Positions 42,553 through 50,863 of a stretch of DNA of 64,000 bases are shown one piece after another. The stretch comes from Bombella sp. ESL0385 (GTDB lineage: Bacteria > Pseudomonadota > Alphaproteobacteria > Acetobacterales > Acetobacteraceae), in contig NZ_WNIJ01000001.1 in the NCBI RefSeq assembly GCF_009725755.1, forward strand, positions 682,001-746,000, read 5' to 3'. A program made the position numbers and the translations under genes. Numbering within the stretch: position 1 is the first letter of the stretch; each line of letters starts with the position of its first letter. The notes beneath the pieces are model-generated. The model made no database searches. It was not told the origin of the DNA and worked only from the letters and a program-made list of their open reading frames with translations.

Positions 42553-45132
42553 ATGGCTGTTCGTAGAACTTTGAGACGAGGAATACCGGTTTTGTCAGGA
42601 TTGCGTACAAAAAGCTTTCGGCCAATGGCCGTTCGACTGGCTCTGCTGGCGTCTGTCTGTACGGCACCAACCCTGCTTAGTGCTGCACAGGCTGCGCCTC
42701 TGGGAGGTCATGGGCGTGGGGGGCATGCTCATCCCGTAGCGAATCAGGCCGAGCCGGGGGGGCTCGCCTTAGGGGGGATGATTCAGTCTATTGATGTTCG
42801 TGGGAATACGCGGATTGAGACCAGCACCGTCCTATCATATTTAGTGGTGCAGCCGGGCGATAGCTTTAACCGCGATGCTCTTAATCGCTCCTTAAAAACA
42901 TTATACGCAACGGGTTTGTTTCGGGACGTTACTTTGCAGCGTCAAGGCAGCACGTTGATTGTCAATTTGGTAGAAAATCCGGTGGTGAATCGGATTGTTT
43001 TTGAGGGAAATCATACCCTCAAAGATGCTGATTTGAGAAAAGAGATTAGCTTGCGGACGCGTGCGGTCTTCTCAACACAAATTGTTGCCGCAGACCGTCA
43101 GAAGATTTTGAATATGTATGCTGCCCGTGCCCGCTACGGGGCAACGGTGGTCCCGCAAGTGATTCGGCTATCGCATAATCGTGTTGATGTCATTTTTAAT
43201 ATTAACGAAGCGCAGCAGACGCTAGTGCGGAAAATCTCCTTTGTGGGGAATAATACCTATAGTGAGGCTGTATTATCGCATGCGATCTCCTCCAAGGAAT
43301 CTGCATGGTATCGCTTTTTCTCATCCTCTGATGAGTATAATCCAGAGCGCGTCCGGTATGATGCAGAGCTGTTAAGGCGGTTCTATTTGCATAATGGTTT
43401 TGTGGATTTTCATCTTGTTGATTCCACAGGCGAGTTATCACCGGATCATAAGAGTTTCTATATCACCTTCACGATCCATGAGGGACCACGTTATAAGCTG
43501 AATAAGATTGGCGTGCGCTCTAATGTGCATCATGTCACCCCAGAGATGGTGAAGAAGCATATCGAGGTTTATAAAAACCAGTATTATGACGGCACAGCCG
43601 TGCAAGATAATGCGACCGATATGCAGGAATGGTTGCAGGCAAACGGTCATCCCTTCGCGATGGTCCGTCCAGAGATTGCACGCAACCCAGAAAAGAAGGT
43701 GGTTGACCTCCTTTTTGATATTGTGGAAGGTCCACATGTTTATGTGGAGCGGATTGATATCAACGGCAATACTGTCACGCGTGACCATGTCATCCGCCGT
43801 AATCTGCCTATGGTCGAGGGGGATGCTTATACGCCCTTCAACCGCAAATATACAAAGATGGCCCTGCAAGATATGGGCTATTTTAGCAGTACAAATGTGG
43901 ATCAAAGCCAAGGCTCTGCTCCAGATAAGGTTAATGTCAGTGCTAATGTGGTGGAGAAGCCAACAGGGGAGTTCTCCCTTGGTGGTGGGTACTCGACAGA
44001 TGCCGGTGTGATGGGGAATGTGGGCCTCAAGCAGCATAACCTTTTAGGGACAGGTGTGGATGCTGGGTTCTCCGGTACGGTTGCGTATTACGAGAAGCAG
44101 GCGGATTTGTCTTTTACAGACCCTTACTTTTTAGGGCGTAACTTTGTTGCTGGGTTTGATATTTATACGGTTCAGAATAATTATCAAACGTATCAGAGCT
44201 ATAATGAGGGGCAGTATGGTGCCTCTATCCGTCTAGGCTACGCTTATAACCGCTATCTTTCCCAATCGTGGACTTACACGGTGGTGGATCGTCATGTGGG
44301 TAATGGCGTGCCGAATCAAGATTATGCAGGGTGGCAGGATGATACGCCTTCTGTCTATGTGCGTAATGCGGCGGGTTGGTCTCTGCTATCGCAGATTGGT
44401 ACTACGATTACATATGATCGGCGCGATAACCGCATGAACCCACGCTCTGGTTATGTTGTGAGCGCGGGCGGGGAGTTTGCTGGCTTAGGGGGTAATGAGA
44501 AATATTACCGCGTAAAGGCAAATGGTGCGTATTATGTACCGTTGGATGATTTGACAGGAACCCATAATTGGGGCCTCCAATTTAAAGGTGGCGTGGGTTA
44601 CATGCATGACTGGAGCTCTAGCGGGGATAGAAACATCGTTGATAACTTCTATCTCGGTGGTGAGAATCTGCGCGGCTTCCTGCAAGGTGGTGTGGGGCCG
44701 CGTAGCTCCCACTATCCTGCCCCCTGTCATCCAACCGCAGCGAATAATACGCTCGCACAAGCGCGTAATGGTTATTGCCCCGGTGCTGGGCAGGATGACC
44801 TGTTAGGGGGTACTTTCATGTACACAGCCTCAGCGCAGGTGAACTTCCCGCTGCCATTTGGCGAGAGTCTCGGTATTTCTGGGCGTGGCTTTATTGACGC
44901 AGGTAGCCTCTCTGGCAAGCGCGTGAAGGACCGTAGCCATTATCGTAATTTTAATGACCCCTATTATACGCCAATCGGTGGTAGCACGATGACGCCGCGT
45001 GTCTCTGGTGGTTTGGGGATTTCATGGAAAAGTCCTTTCGGATTGGTTAATATTGATGGTGCTGTGCCGATTCGGCGTGAGAGAGGGGACCGCCTGTATC
45101 CAATTCGCTTTGGCTTTGGGCAGCAATTTTAA
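42553..45132 (+). CDS. bamA: Outer-membrane protein assembly factor BamA
   Basis: Essential Omp85 insertase of the outer membrane. The 859 residues hold a signal region ending LLSAAQA, five POTRA repeats (about 75-460, the first starting IQSIDVRGNTRIE) and a 16-strand barrel ending GFGQQF with a terminal Phe. The loop 6 motif appears as ENLRGF instead of VRGF. Just after it lies an insertion with two Cys (725 and 742). A later ATG at 42625 would give a more usual signal peptide; neither has a clear ribosome binding site. Confidence 0.95.
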   Translation: MAVRRTLRRGIPVLSGLRTKSFRPMAVRLALLASVCTAPTLLSAAQAAPLGGHGRGGHAHPVANQAEPGGLALGGMIQSIDVRGNTRIETSTVLSYLVVQPGDSFNRDALNRSLKTLYATGLFRDVTLQRQGSTLIVNLVENPVVNRIVFEGNHTLKDADLRKEISLRTRAVFSTQIVAADRQKILNMYAARARYGATVVPQVIRLSHNRVDVIFNINEAQQTLVRKISFVGNNTYSEAVLSHAISSKESAWYRFFSSSDEYNPERVRYDAELLRRFYLHNGFVDFHLVDSTGELSPDHKSFYITFTIHEGPRYKLNKIGVRSNVHHVTPEMVKKHIEVYKNQYYDGTAVQDNATDMQEWLQANGHPFAMVRPEIARNPEKKVVDLLFDIVEGPHVYVERIDINGNTVTRDHVIRRNLPMVEGDAYTPFNRKYTKMALQDMGYFSSTNVDQSQGSAPDKVNVSANVVEKPTGEFSLGGGYSTDAGVMGNVGLKQHNLLGTGVDAGFSGTVAYYEKQADLSFTDPYFLGRNFVAGFDIYTVQNNYQTYQSYNEGQYGASIRLGYAYNRYLSQSWTYTVVDRHVGNGVPNQDYAGWQDDTPSVYVRNAAGWSLLSQIGTTITYDRRDNRMNPRSGYVVSAGGEFAGLGGNEKYYRVKANGAYYVPLDDLTGTHNWGLQFKGGVGYMHDWSSSGDRNIVDNFYLGGENLRGFLQGGVGPRSSHYPAPCHPTAANNTLAQARNGYCPGAGQDDLLGGTFMYTASAQVNFPLPFGESLGISGRGFIDAGSLSGKRVKDRSHYRNFNDPYYTPIGGSTMTPRVSGGLGISWKSPFGLVNIDGAVPIRRERGDRLYPIRFGFGQQF

Positions 45133-45186
45133 AATCTGTTGAGCAGTCTTTTCGTTACGCTAGGACTTTTTGGATAAGAGGGTTTC

Positions 45187-46107
45187 ATGTCACGCTTTTC
45201 CGTCTCTTTGATGCTCGCCAGCACGGTGGCTCTTTTGCCGCTAGGGCAGGCTGTTGCTGCTGACAATAATGGAAGTGGGGCATGGTTCGTGCCGAAGGCG
45301 GCTCAGCCAGCCACCCCAGCAGTGCATCACCATGCTGCGGCGGCTCCTACGGTGCCTGTGGCTTCACAAAATGCCGCTGGTGTGGATGATGGAGCCTCTG
45401 ATGAAGGTGAGGGTGATGCACCACAGCAGGCCCCGGCTATTTTGCCACTTCCTGCTGTGCCTAGCTCACCAGCTGTTCCACGGGAGGATGCTCCACCACC
45501 GCTTACATTGGGGTTGATTAGTGTCCAAGGTGTGATGCAGCTTTCTACAGCAGCGCAAGAGATGCAGCAGGTCCTTGGGGCACGGCGTGATCGCCTCGCA
45601 CAGCAGGTCCAAAAGGAAGAAGCGGCATGGCGGGAGGAGCAGCAGAAGCTCCAAGTGCAAGCGCGTAGTCTGACATCCGACCAACTCCAGCTGCGTGTAC
45701 GGCATTTGCAAGAACGCCGCGCGAAGGATCAGCATGATTTTGGCAATCAAGCACGAATCATTCAAGAGGCTTATCAAGTGGCCTTCCATCAGATTGAGCG
45801 GGTGTTGGAGCAACGCGATGGCATTATTGCCAAGGTTGCGGCTGCCCATGGCATGAATCTTATCCTCCATGCGGAGCAGGCAGTTCTTCATGTTGATGGT
45901 CAGGATATTACCGAGGAAGTGGCAGACCGCTTGAACAAGGTTTTGCCCCATGTGTTCATCCCTGCCGATGGTGTGGACCCGGAGGTTCTGGCAAAATCTG
46001 GTAAAATGCCGACTACTGCTGATGAGGAGCGTATGATGCAGGCTGCACAGCAACCACCTGCACCTGCGCAAACACCAGCAGCAGGCTCTGTAGTACGGCG
46101 TCACTAA
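45187..46107 (+). CDS. OmpH/Skp family periplasmic chaperone
   Basis: Periplasmic holdase that keeps outer-membrane proteins unfolded on the way to BamA. A signal peptide ends AVAA (about 24). An unusually long Pro/Ala-rich, partly acidic segment (about 35-105) leads to the OmpH domain (about 108-225) with its long helical arms rich in Gln, Arg and Glu. A Pro/Ala-rich tail follows. At 306 residues it is nearly twice the size of E. coli Skp. Its place between bamA and lpxD is the conserved one. Confidence 0.88.
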   Translation: MSRFSVSLMLASTVALLPLGQAVAADNNGSGAWFVPKAAQPATPAVHHHAAAAPTVPVASQNAAGVDDGASDEGEGDAPQQAPAILPLPAVPSSPAVPREDAPPPLTLGLISVQGVMQLSTAAQEMQQVLGARRDRLAQQVQKEEAAWREEQQKLQVQARSLTSDQLQLRVRHLQERRAKDQHDFGNQARIIQEAYQVAFHQIERVLEQRDGIIAKVAAAHGMNLILHAEQAVLHVDGQDITEEVADRLNKVLPHVFIPADGVDPEVLAKSGKMPTTADEERMMQAAQQPPAPAQTPAAGSVVRRH

Positions 46108-46125
46108 AACCAGAGGGCGGCGGCC

Positions 46126-47169
46126 ATGGGGGCGGATGCACAGAAAACACAATTACCGGGTGATTCTCGTTTCTTCACGCGTGCTGGGCCGTTTTCTCTA
46201 GATGAGTTGGTGAAGGCCACCGGGGCGGAGGCAACGGGTCCTGCTGGGGGAGGAACCCTCTTTGAGGGGGTTGCTCCGCTCCATGCAGCAGGGCCGCAGC
46301 ATGTTAGTTTTTGTGATAACCGTCGTTATCTGCCTTTGTTAGAGAAAACGGGGGCGGGTCTGGTCGTGCTAGGGCCTGCTTTTGTTGATAAAGTGCCTGA
46401 GGGCTGTACCGCGCTGGTGAGTCGTGAGCCTTATTTGCTCTGGTCCCGTGTTGCGCGTTTATTCCATCCTTTACCGCCTGTTCAAGCCAAACGGCATCCT
46501 ACTGCCGTTATTGGGCAGGATGTTACGATTGGGGAGCGGGTGGAGATAGGGCCGTTCGCTGTTATTGGTGATGGGGTGAGCCTTGGGGATGGCTGTGTGG
46601 TTGGCGCGCATGCCTCGGTGGGCGACCATGTTGTTATAGGGGCAGGGTGCCGGATTGGGGCGCATGTTTCACTTAGCCACGCCTTGTTGGGGGAGCGCGT
46701 GGTTTTGTATCCCGGTGCGCGGATTGGGCAAGATGGTTTTGGCTTTGCCGTGGGGCCGGAAGGGTTTGAGACGGTCCCGCAGCTAGGTCGTGTTGTGCTG
46801 GGTGATGGTGTTGAGGTTGGAGCGAACTCAACTATTGATCGTGGATCAATGCGTGACACGGTGATTGGGGCGGGGACACGCATCGATAATCTGGTGCAAA
46901 TAGGCCATAATGCACAGCTTGGCCGTTGCTGTATTGTTGTGTCCCAAGCGGGTGTATCTGGGTCCACCGTGATTGAGGATTTCGTAACGATTGCCGCGCA
47001 GGCGGGTCTGATTGGCCATATTCATATTGGCCGTAAGGCGCGGATTGGTGCGCAATGCGGCGTTATGAATGATGTGGAAGCGGGGGCCGATGTGATTGGT
47101 AGCCCCGCGATGCCTTTCCGAGAGTTTTTTCGCAATGTGGCGACATTAAGGAAGTTGTCGCGCAAATAA
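46126..47169 (+). CDS. lpxD: UDP-3-O-(3-hydroxyacyl)glucosamine N-acyltransferase
   Basis: Third step of lipid A synthesis. The N-terminal uridine-binding domain (about 20-110) is followed by many hexapeptide repeats forming a left-handed beta-helix (VIGQDVTIGERVEIGPF and so on) and a C-terminal helix. The catalytic His is in VQIGHNAQLG. 347 residues, the usual length. It is followed by fabZ and lpxA, as in most Gram-negative genomes. Confidence 0.95.
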   Translation: MGADAQKTQLPGDSRFFTRAGPFSLDELVKATGAEATGPAGGGTLFEGVAPLHAAGPQHVSFCDNRRYLPLLEKTGAGLVVLGPAFVDKVPEGCTALVSREPYLLWSRVARLFHPLPPVQAKRHPTAVIGQDVTIGERVEIGPFAVIGDGVSLGDGCVVGAHASVGDHVVIGAGCRIGAHVSLSHALLGERVVLYPGARIGQDGFGFAVGPEGFETVPQLGRVVLGDGVEVGANSTIDRGSMRDTVIGAGTRIDNLVQIGHNAQLGRCCIVVSQAGVSGSTVIEDFVTIAAQAGLIGHIHIGRKARIGAQCGVMNDVEAGADVIGSPAMPFREFFRNVATLRKLSRK

Positions 47170-47286
47170 CATTCCCGGATTGGTTTTTGGGGATTTTTTT
47201 GGTAAAAGGGGCAAAGATTGCTCCCTTCATCCTAAGGTGATGAGGGCTGGTCGCGTTTTGTCAAAAAAATCCGGGAGATGAAATAG

Positions 47287-47757
47287 GTGGGAGAGGCTGC
47301 TGAGCAGACACATCAAGTGCCAGAGAGCGTTGATGTCATGCAGATTATGAAGGCGATTCCGCATCGCTATCCTTTCCTCTTGCTGGACAAGATGGAAGAC
47401 ATTGAGGCAGGGGAATCCGCTGTCGGCATTAAGAATGTGACAGTTAATGAACCTTTCTTTCAGGGGCATTTCCCGGCGCGGCCTGTTATGCCAGGTGTTC
47501 TCATCATTGAGGCCATGGCGCAAACAGCGGCAACCTTGGTGGTGCTAACCCTCGGGAAGGCTTTCGAGGGGAAGTTGGTCTATTTCATGACGGTGGAGAA
47601 CGCGAAGTTCCGCCGTCCTGTTGGTCCGGGCGACCAGTTGCGGATTCATGTTAAAAAAGAGCGCGCACGGGGGACTGTGTGGCGTTTTCGTGGGGTGGCA
47701 AAGGTTGATGATGTCGTTGTGGCTGAGGCATCATTCAGCGCGATGATTGTGGACTGA
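47287..47757 (+). CDS. fabZ: 3-hydroxyacyl-[ACP] dehydratase FabZ
   Basis: Removes water from 3-hydroxyacyl-ACP in fatty-acid synthesis and competes with LpxA for the same substrate pool. [24 protein letters not shown] with the catalytic His, and EAMAQTAA with the Glu are intact in a hot-dog fold of 156 residues. GTG 47287 has GGGAG upstream; ATG 47338 is a possible shorter start. lpxA follows after five bases. Confidence 0.96.
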   Translation: MGEAAEQTHQVPESVDVMQIMKAIPHRYPFLLLDKMEDIEAGESAVGIKNVTVNEPFFQGHFPARPVMPGVLIIEAMAQTAATLVVLTLGKAFEGKLVYFMTVENAKFRRPVGPGDQLRIHVKKERARGTVWRFRGVAKVDDVVVAEASFSAMIVD

Positions 47758-47762
47758 CTTTG

Positions 47763-48620
47763 ATGCCAGAACCGGGACATCTCCCTAAAAAGACGGAGAT
47801 TCACCCCACCTCCTTTGTGGACCCACAAGCGACTTTAGGCCGAGGGGTACAGATAGGCCCTTGGTGTGTGGTGGGTCCGCATGTGCGTATGGGCGATGAT
47901 GTCCGCCTGCATGCGTCTGTTATGATAGAGGGGCATACTGTTGTGGAGGAAGGGGTGGAGATTTATCCCTTCACGACAGTGGGGTATCCCCCGCAAGACT
48001 TAAAATATAAAAAAGAGCCGACACGGTGCCATATTGGGGCGCGGACCATCGTGCGGGAGAGTGTCACAATTCATCGTGGTACAGCCCAAGGCGCGGGGGA
48101 AACCCATATCGGGCGAGATTGTCTCATCATGGCCAATGCCCATATCGCGCATGATTGTGTGTTGGGTGATGGTGTTATCATTGTCAATAATGTGGTGATG
48201 GGCGGTCACGTGATTATTGGGGAGCAAGCACGCATTATGGGATCGGCTGCGTTGCATCAGTTTGTCCGCATTGGCCGTGGGGCCGTTGTGGGGGGGCTGT
48301 GCGGTGTGGAGATGGATGTTATCCCCTATGGGAGTGTTTTAGGTAACCGTGCTCGTCTCGTAGGGCTTAATTGGGTAGGGCTGAAACGTGCGGGGGTGGA
48401 TGCAGGGGAAATCCAGAAGATGCGTCTTGCTTTTCGGGAATTATACCCTCGTATTCGTGGAGGGGACGCCCTTTTAGGGGAGCGTGTGAAGGCTGTTCGC
48501 CAAAAATATGGGCATATTGAGCGTGTGGCGGAGATGCTCCACTTTATGGAGGCCCCAACGCGCCGCGGTCTGACCCGCCCGGGGAGAGGGGCTGCGTGGG
48601 AAAAGGATGATGAGGGGTGA
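47763..48620 (+). CDS. lpxA: UDP-N-acetylglucosamine acyltransferase
   Basis: First step of lipid A synthesis. Left-handed beta-helix hexapeptides, the catalytic His in NAHIAHDC and the C-terminal helical domain (LKRAGVDAGEIQKMRLAFRE, part of it) are present; 285 residues, a little over the E. coli length because of a C-terminal tail. ATG 47763 is used. The stop overlaps the GTG start of lpxI, so the two are probably coupled. Confidence 0.95.
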   Translation: MPEPGHLPKKTEIHPTSFVDPQATLGRGVQIGPWCVVGPHVRMGDDVRLHASVMIEGHTVVEEGVEIYPFTTVGYPPQDLKYKKEPTRCHIGARTIVRESVTIHRGTAQGAGETHIGRDCLIMANAHIAHDCVLGDGVIIVNNVVMGGHVIIGEQARIMGSAALHQFVRIGRGAVVGGLCGVEMDVIPYGSVLGNRARLVGLNWVGLKRAGVDAGEIQKMRLAFRELYPRIRGGDALLGERVKAVRQKYGHIERVAEMLHFMEAPTRRGLTRPGRGAAWEKDDEG

Positions 48621-49456
48621 TCCAGCAAGAGCGGGTTGGGATTTTAGCCGGTGGTGGTCCCTTGCCTGCTCGTGTTGCTGCGGCCCTACGCCAGCAAGGG
48701 CGTGAGCCGTTTCTTATCGGTTTTCAAGATTTTGTAGATGAGGCGTTGCTTACGCCCTACCCTCATGAGGTTATACGCCTCGGTGAGGCTGGGGCGATTC
48801 TGCGCGCTTTGAGGGCGCAGCATTGCCGAGAGCTTGTTTTAATAGGCCCAATTAAGCGACCCTCATGGCGGGCTTTACGGCCTGATGCAGAGGGGATGCG
48901 CTTGATAGGCCGGTTAGGCCGCGCCCTCTTTGCGGGGGATGATGGCCTTCTTGCTGCGATTGTACGCCTATTGGAGGAGGAAGGCTTTCGCATCCGTGGG
49001 GCGCATGAGTTTCTCACACCGTCATGTTGCCAGAAGGGAGCATGGGGCAGGTTTCAGCCTGATGAACAAGCGTTAGCGGATATAAAGCAAGCGATGCATA
49101 TTTTATCCGTGATGGGACCGCTAGATATTGGGCAGGGCTGTGTTGTTCAGCAAGGGCTGACCTTGGCGGTAGAAGCTCTGGAGGGGACGGATGCGATGCT
49201 CCAGCGTTGTGCGGCTTTGCAGCAGGAGGGGGCGGGCGGGGTGCTCGTTAAAATGCCCAAAGCGGGGCAAGAGCTGCGTGCTGATATGCCAACAATCGGT
49301 CCGATGACTCTTGTAAGGGCGGCAGAGGCTGGGTTGCGTGGGATCGCTTTTCCCCCACAGCTGACCTTGGTGCTGGATGAGAAGCACTGTATAAAAGAGG
49401 CAGACCGTTTAGGATTGTTTCTTTATGGCTTGGGGGCGGAAACACCCTCTTTATAG
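48617..49456 (+). CDS. lpxI: UDP-2,3-diacylglucosamine pyrophosphatase LpxI
   Basis: Cuts UDP-2,3-diacylglucosamine to lipid X and UMP, the fourth lipid A step. It is the LpxI (DUF1009) type used by alphaproteobacteria instead of the unrelated LpxH. GILAGGGPLPARVA at the N-terminus and VDEALLTPYPHE, LIGPIKRPSW and the C-terminal domain match this family; 279 residues. The GTG start overlaps the lpxA stop. lpxB, which often follows, is not next to it. Confidence 0.9.
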   Translation: MIQQERVGILAGGGPLPARVAAALRQQGREPFLIGFQDFVDEALLTPYPHEVIRLGEAGAILRALRAQHCRELVLIGPIKRPSWRALRPDAEGMRLIGRLGRALFAGDDGLLAAIVRLLEEEGFRIRGAHEFLTPSCCQKGAWGRFQPDEQALADIKQAMHILSVMGPLDIGQGCVVQQGLTLAVEALEGTDAMLQRCAALQQEGAGGVLVKMPKAGQELRADMPTIGPMTLVRAAEAGLRGIAFPPQLTLVLDEKHCIKEADRLGLFLYGLGAETPSL

Positions 49457-49475
49457 AGAGTAGGACGAAAGAGAT

Positions 49476-49883
49476 ATGAGCATTTATCTTCACACAATGG
49501 TTCGTGTACGTGACCTTGAGCGTAGTTTAAGCTTTTACCGGCTGCTAGGCATGCGTGAGCTGCGGCGGTTAGAAGTGCCAGAGGGGCGGTTTACGCTGGT
49601 TTATATTGGCTATGGCGGCAATGAGCATGGTGAAGCGGAAATTGAGTTCACCTATAATTGGGACCAAACAGAAGATTATACTCACGGCACGGGCTTCGGG
49701 CATTTTGCTGTTGGGGTGCCAAATGTTGCGGAGGCGGTAGAGGTTGTTCGCCAGGGAGGTGGGCGCGTTACGCGTGAGGCTGGGCCGATGGGCAATACGG
49801 GCATTGTGATTGCCTTCGTGCAGGACCCTGATGGCTATAAGATTGAGCTGATTGAGAAAGCTGACGCTCCGAAGCCTGCCTAA
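49476..49883 (+). CDS. gloA: Lactoylglutathione lyase (glyoxalase I)
   Basis: Converts the glutathione hemithioacetal of methylglyoxal to lactoylglutathione, detoxifying a by-product of sugar metabolism. In 135 residues the metal ligands appear as His in LHTMVRV, Glu in AEIEFTYNW, His in GFGHFAVGV and Glu in GYKIELIE. The pattern is that of the nickel-dependent bacterial enzyme. A small CCCCT/AGGGG hairpin at 49955-49970 downstream might help end its transcript. Confidence 0.93.
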   Translation: MSIYLHTMVRVRDLERSLSFYRLLGMRELRRLEVPEGRFTLVYIGYGGNEHGEAEIEFTYNWDQTEDYTHGTGFGHFAVGVPNVAEAVEVVRQGGGRVTREAGPMGNTGIVIAFVQDPDGYKIELIEKADAPKPA

Positions 49884-49922
49884 GTTCTAATGCCTTATAA
49901 GCAATGAGTGGGCATTGTAGGA

Positions 49923-49951
49923 TTGACAGAGTAGGGCCAGCCCCTTAAAAG
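49923..49951 (+). promoter_or_regulatory. Sigma-70-type promoter for the rpmH operon
   Basis: A consensus -35 TTGACA at 49923-49928 is followed after 16 bases by TTAAAA (49945-49950), or after 17 by TAAAAG. Transcription would start about 80 bases before rpmH and serve the rpmH-rnpA-yidD-yidC run. Confidence 0.55.
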
Positions 49952-50038
49952 CCACCCCTAAGTGGAGGGGCGTTATTGGGTGCGTCCTGTTCTAAAACGT
50001 GCCATTGAGCATGTTCTAAAGATTAGAGGATAGAAAGA

Positions 50039-50173
50039 ATGAAGCGCACATATCAGCCTTCCCGTCTGGTTCGTAAGCGTCGTCACGGCTTCCGTACACG
50101 CTCCGCTACTGTTGGCGGGCGTCGCGTGCTGGCTAACCGCCGTGCAAAAGGTCGTAAGAAGCTTTCTGCCTAA
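50039..50173 (+). CDS. rpmH: 50S ribosomal protein L34
   Basis: Smallest large-subunit protein, 44 residues, very basic: it starts [19 protein letters not shown] and continues with [19 protein letters not shown], ending KKLSA. Every conserved position of L34 is present. ATG 50039 follows AGAGGA. rnpA begins two bases after its stop, the usual pairing. dnaA and the origin, which adjoin rpmH in many bacteria, are not here. Confidence 0.97.
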   Translation: MKRTYQPSRLVRKRRHGFRTRSATVGGRRVLANRRAKGRKKLSA

Positions 50174-50175
50174 TT

Positions 50176-50523
50176 ATGGAGCGGCTTGACCGTCTCAAAA
50201 AGCGGTCGCAGTTTCTATATTTAGCCCGTAAGGGGCAGAAGGTCGTGTCTCCCGGTCTCATTGGGCAGGTTCTGCCGCGAGAGGGGGATGTGGGGGTGCG
50301 TGCTGGTTTTACCGTAACGAAAAAGGTCGGTAATTCTGTTGTGCGTAATCGCACCCGCCGCCGTCTGCGTGAGGCTTTACGTGTGAGCGTGAAGGAGGAG
50401 GGCTGCCCTCCTTCTGGTGACCTTGTTTTGATAGGCCGTGCCGCAACGAGGCAACGGCCTTTCTCTCTTTTAAAGAAAGATGTTCGGAAAGTCCTCCGCG
50501 CCTTAGAGGGTGAGGGGAGATGA
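50176..50523 (+). CDS. rnpA: Ribonuclease P protein component
   Basis: Protein cofactor of RNase P, which trims tRNA 5' ends. The RNR signature [19 protein letters not shown] follows the AGFTVTKK strand. 115 residues, basic. It starts two bases after rpmH and overlaps yidD by four bases (ATGA). Confidence 0.95.
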   Translation: MERLDRLKKRSQFLYLARKGQKVVSPGLIGQVLPREGDVGVRAGFTVTKKVGNSVVRNRTRRRLREALRVSVKEEGCPPSGDLVLIGRAATRQRPFSLLKKDVRKVLRALEGEGR

Positions 50524-50741
50524 GGCATGTGCTTAGTGTCTTTTTGGTCGGTTTAATAAAGCTGTACCAGATTTTGCTAGGGCCGCTTATGGGTGGGCGT
50601 TGTCGTTTTTACCCGTCTTGCAGTGCTTATGGTGAGGAATCGATACGCCGATATGGGCCGTTTTATGGCTCTTGGTTGACGATACGCCGTATTTTAAAAT
50701 GTCATCCCTTTCATCCGGGGGGTGTGGATCATCCCCCTTAG
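50520..50741 (+). CDS. yidD: Membrane protein insertion efficiency factor YidD
   Basis: Small amphipathic membrane-associated protein that helps YidC-dependent insertion. Three-Cys pattern [15 protein letters not shown] and C-terminal [10 protein letters not shown] are the family hallmarks; 73 residues. Its position between rnpA and yidC is conserved. Confidence 0.95.
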   Translation: MRHVLSVFLVGLIKLYQILLGPLMGGRCRFYPSCSAYGEESIRRYGPFYGSWLTIRRILKCHPFHPGGVDHPP

Positions 50742-50863
50742 CAGCCTATTTAATAAGGGCGGGATGGATAAAAAAATGAACCCGGCTATTGTTTTAGGGA
50801 TGATTTTACGCCAGTGAAGGGCCATCTACCCTTCCAGTTCAACGAAAGAGCGGCTCTAGCCCG

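Noticed and set aside
43438-44037. A 199-codon open frame antisense to bamA.
   Set aside because: Lies inside bamA with no independent support.
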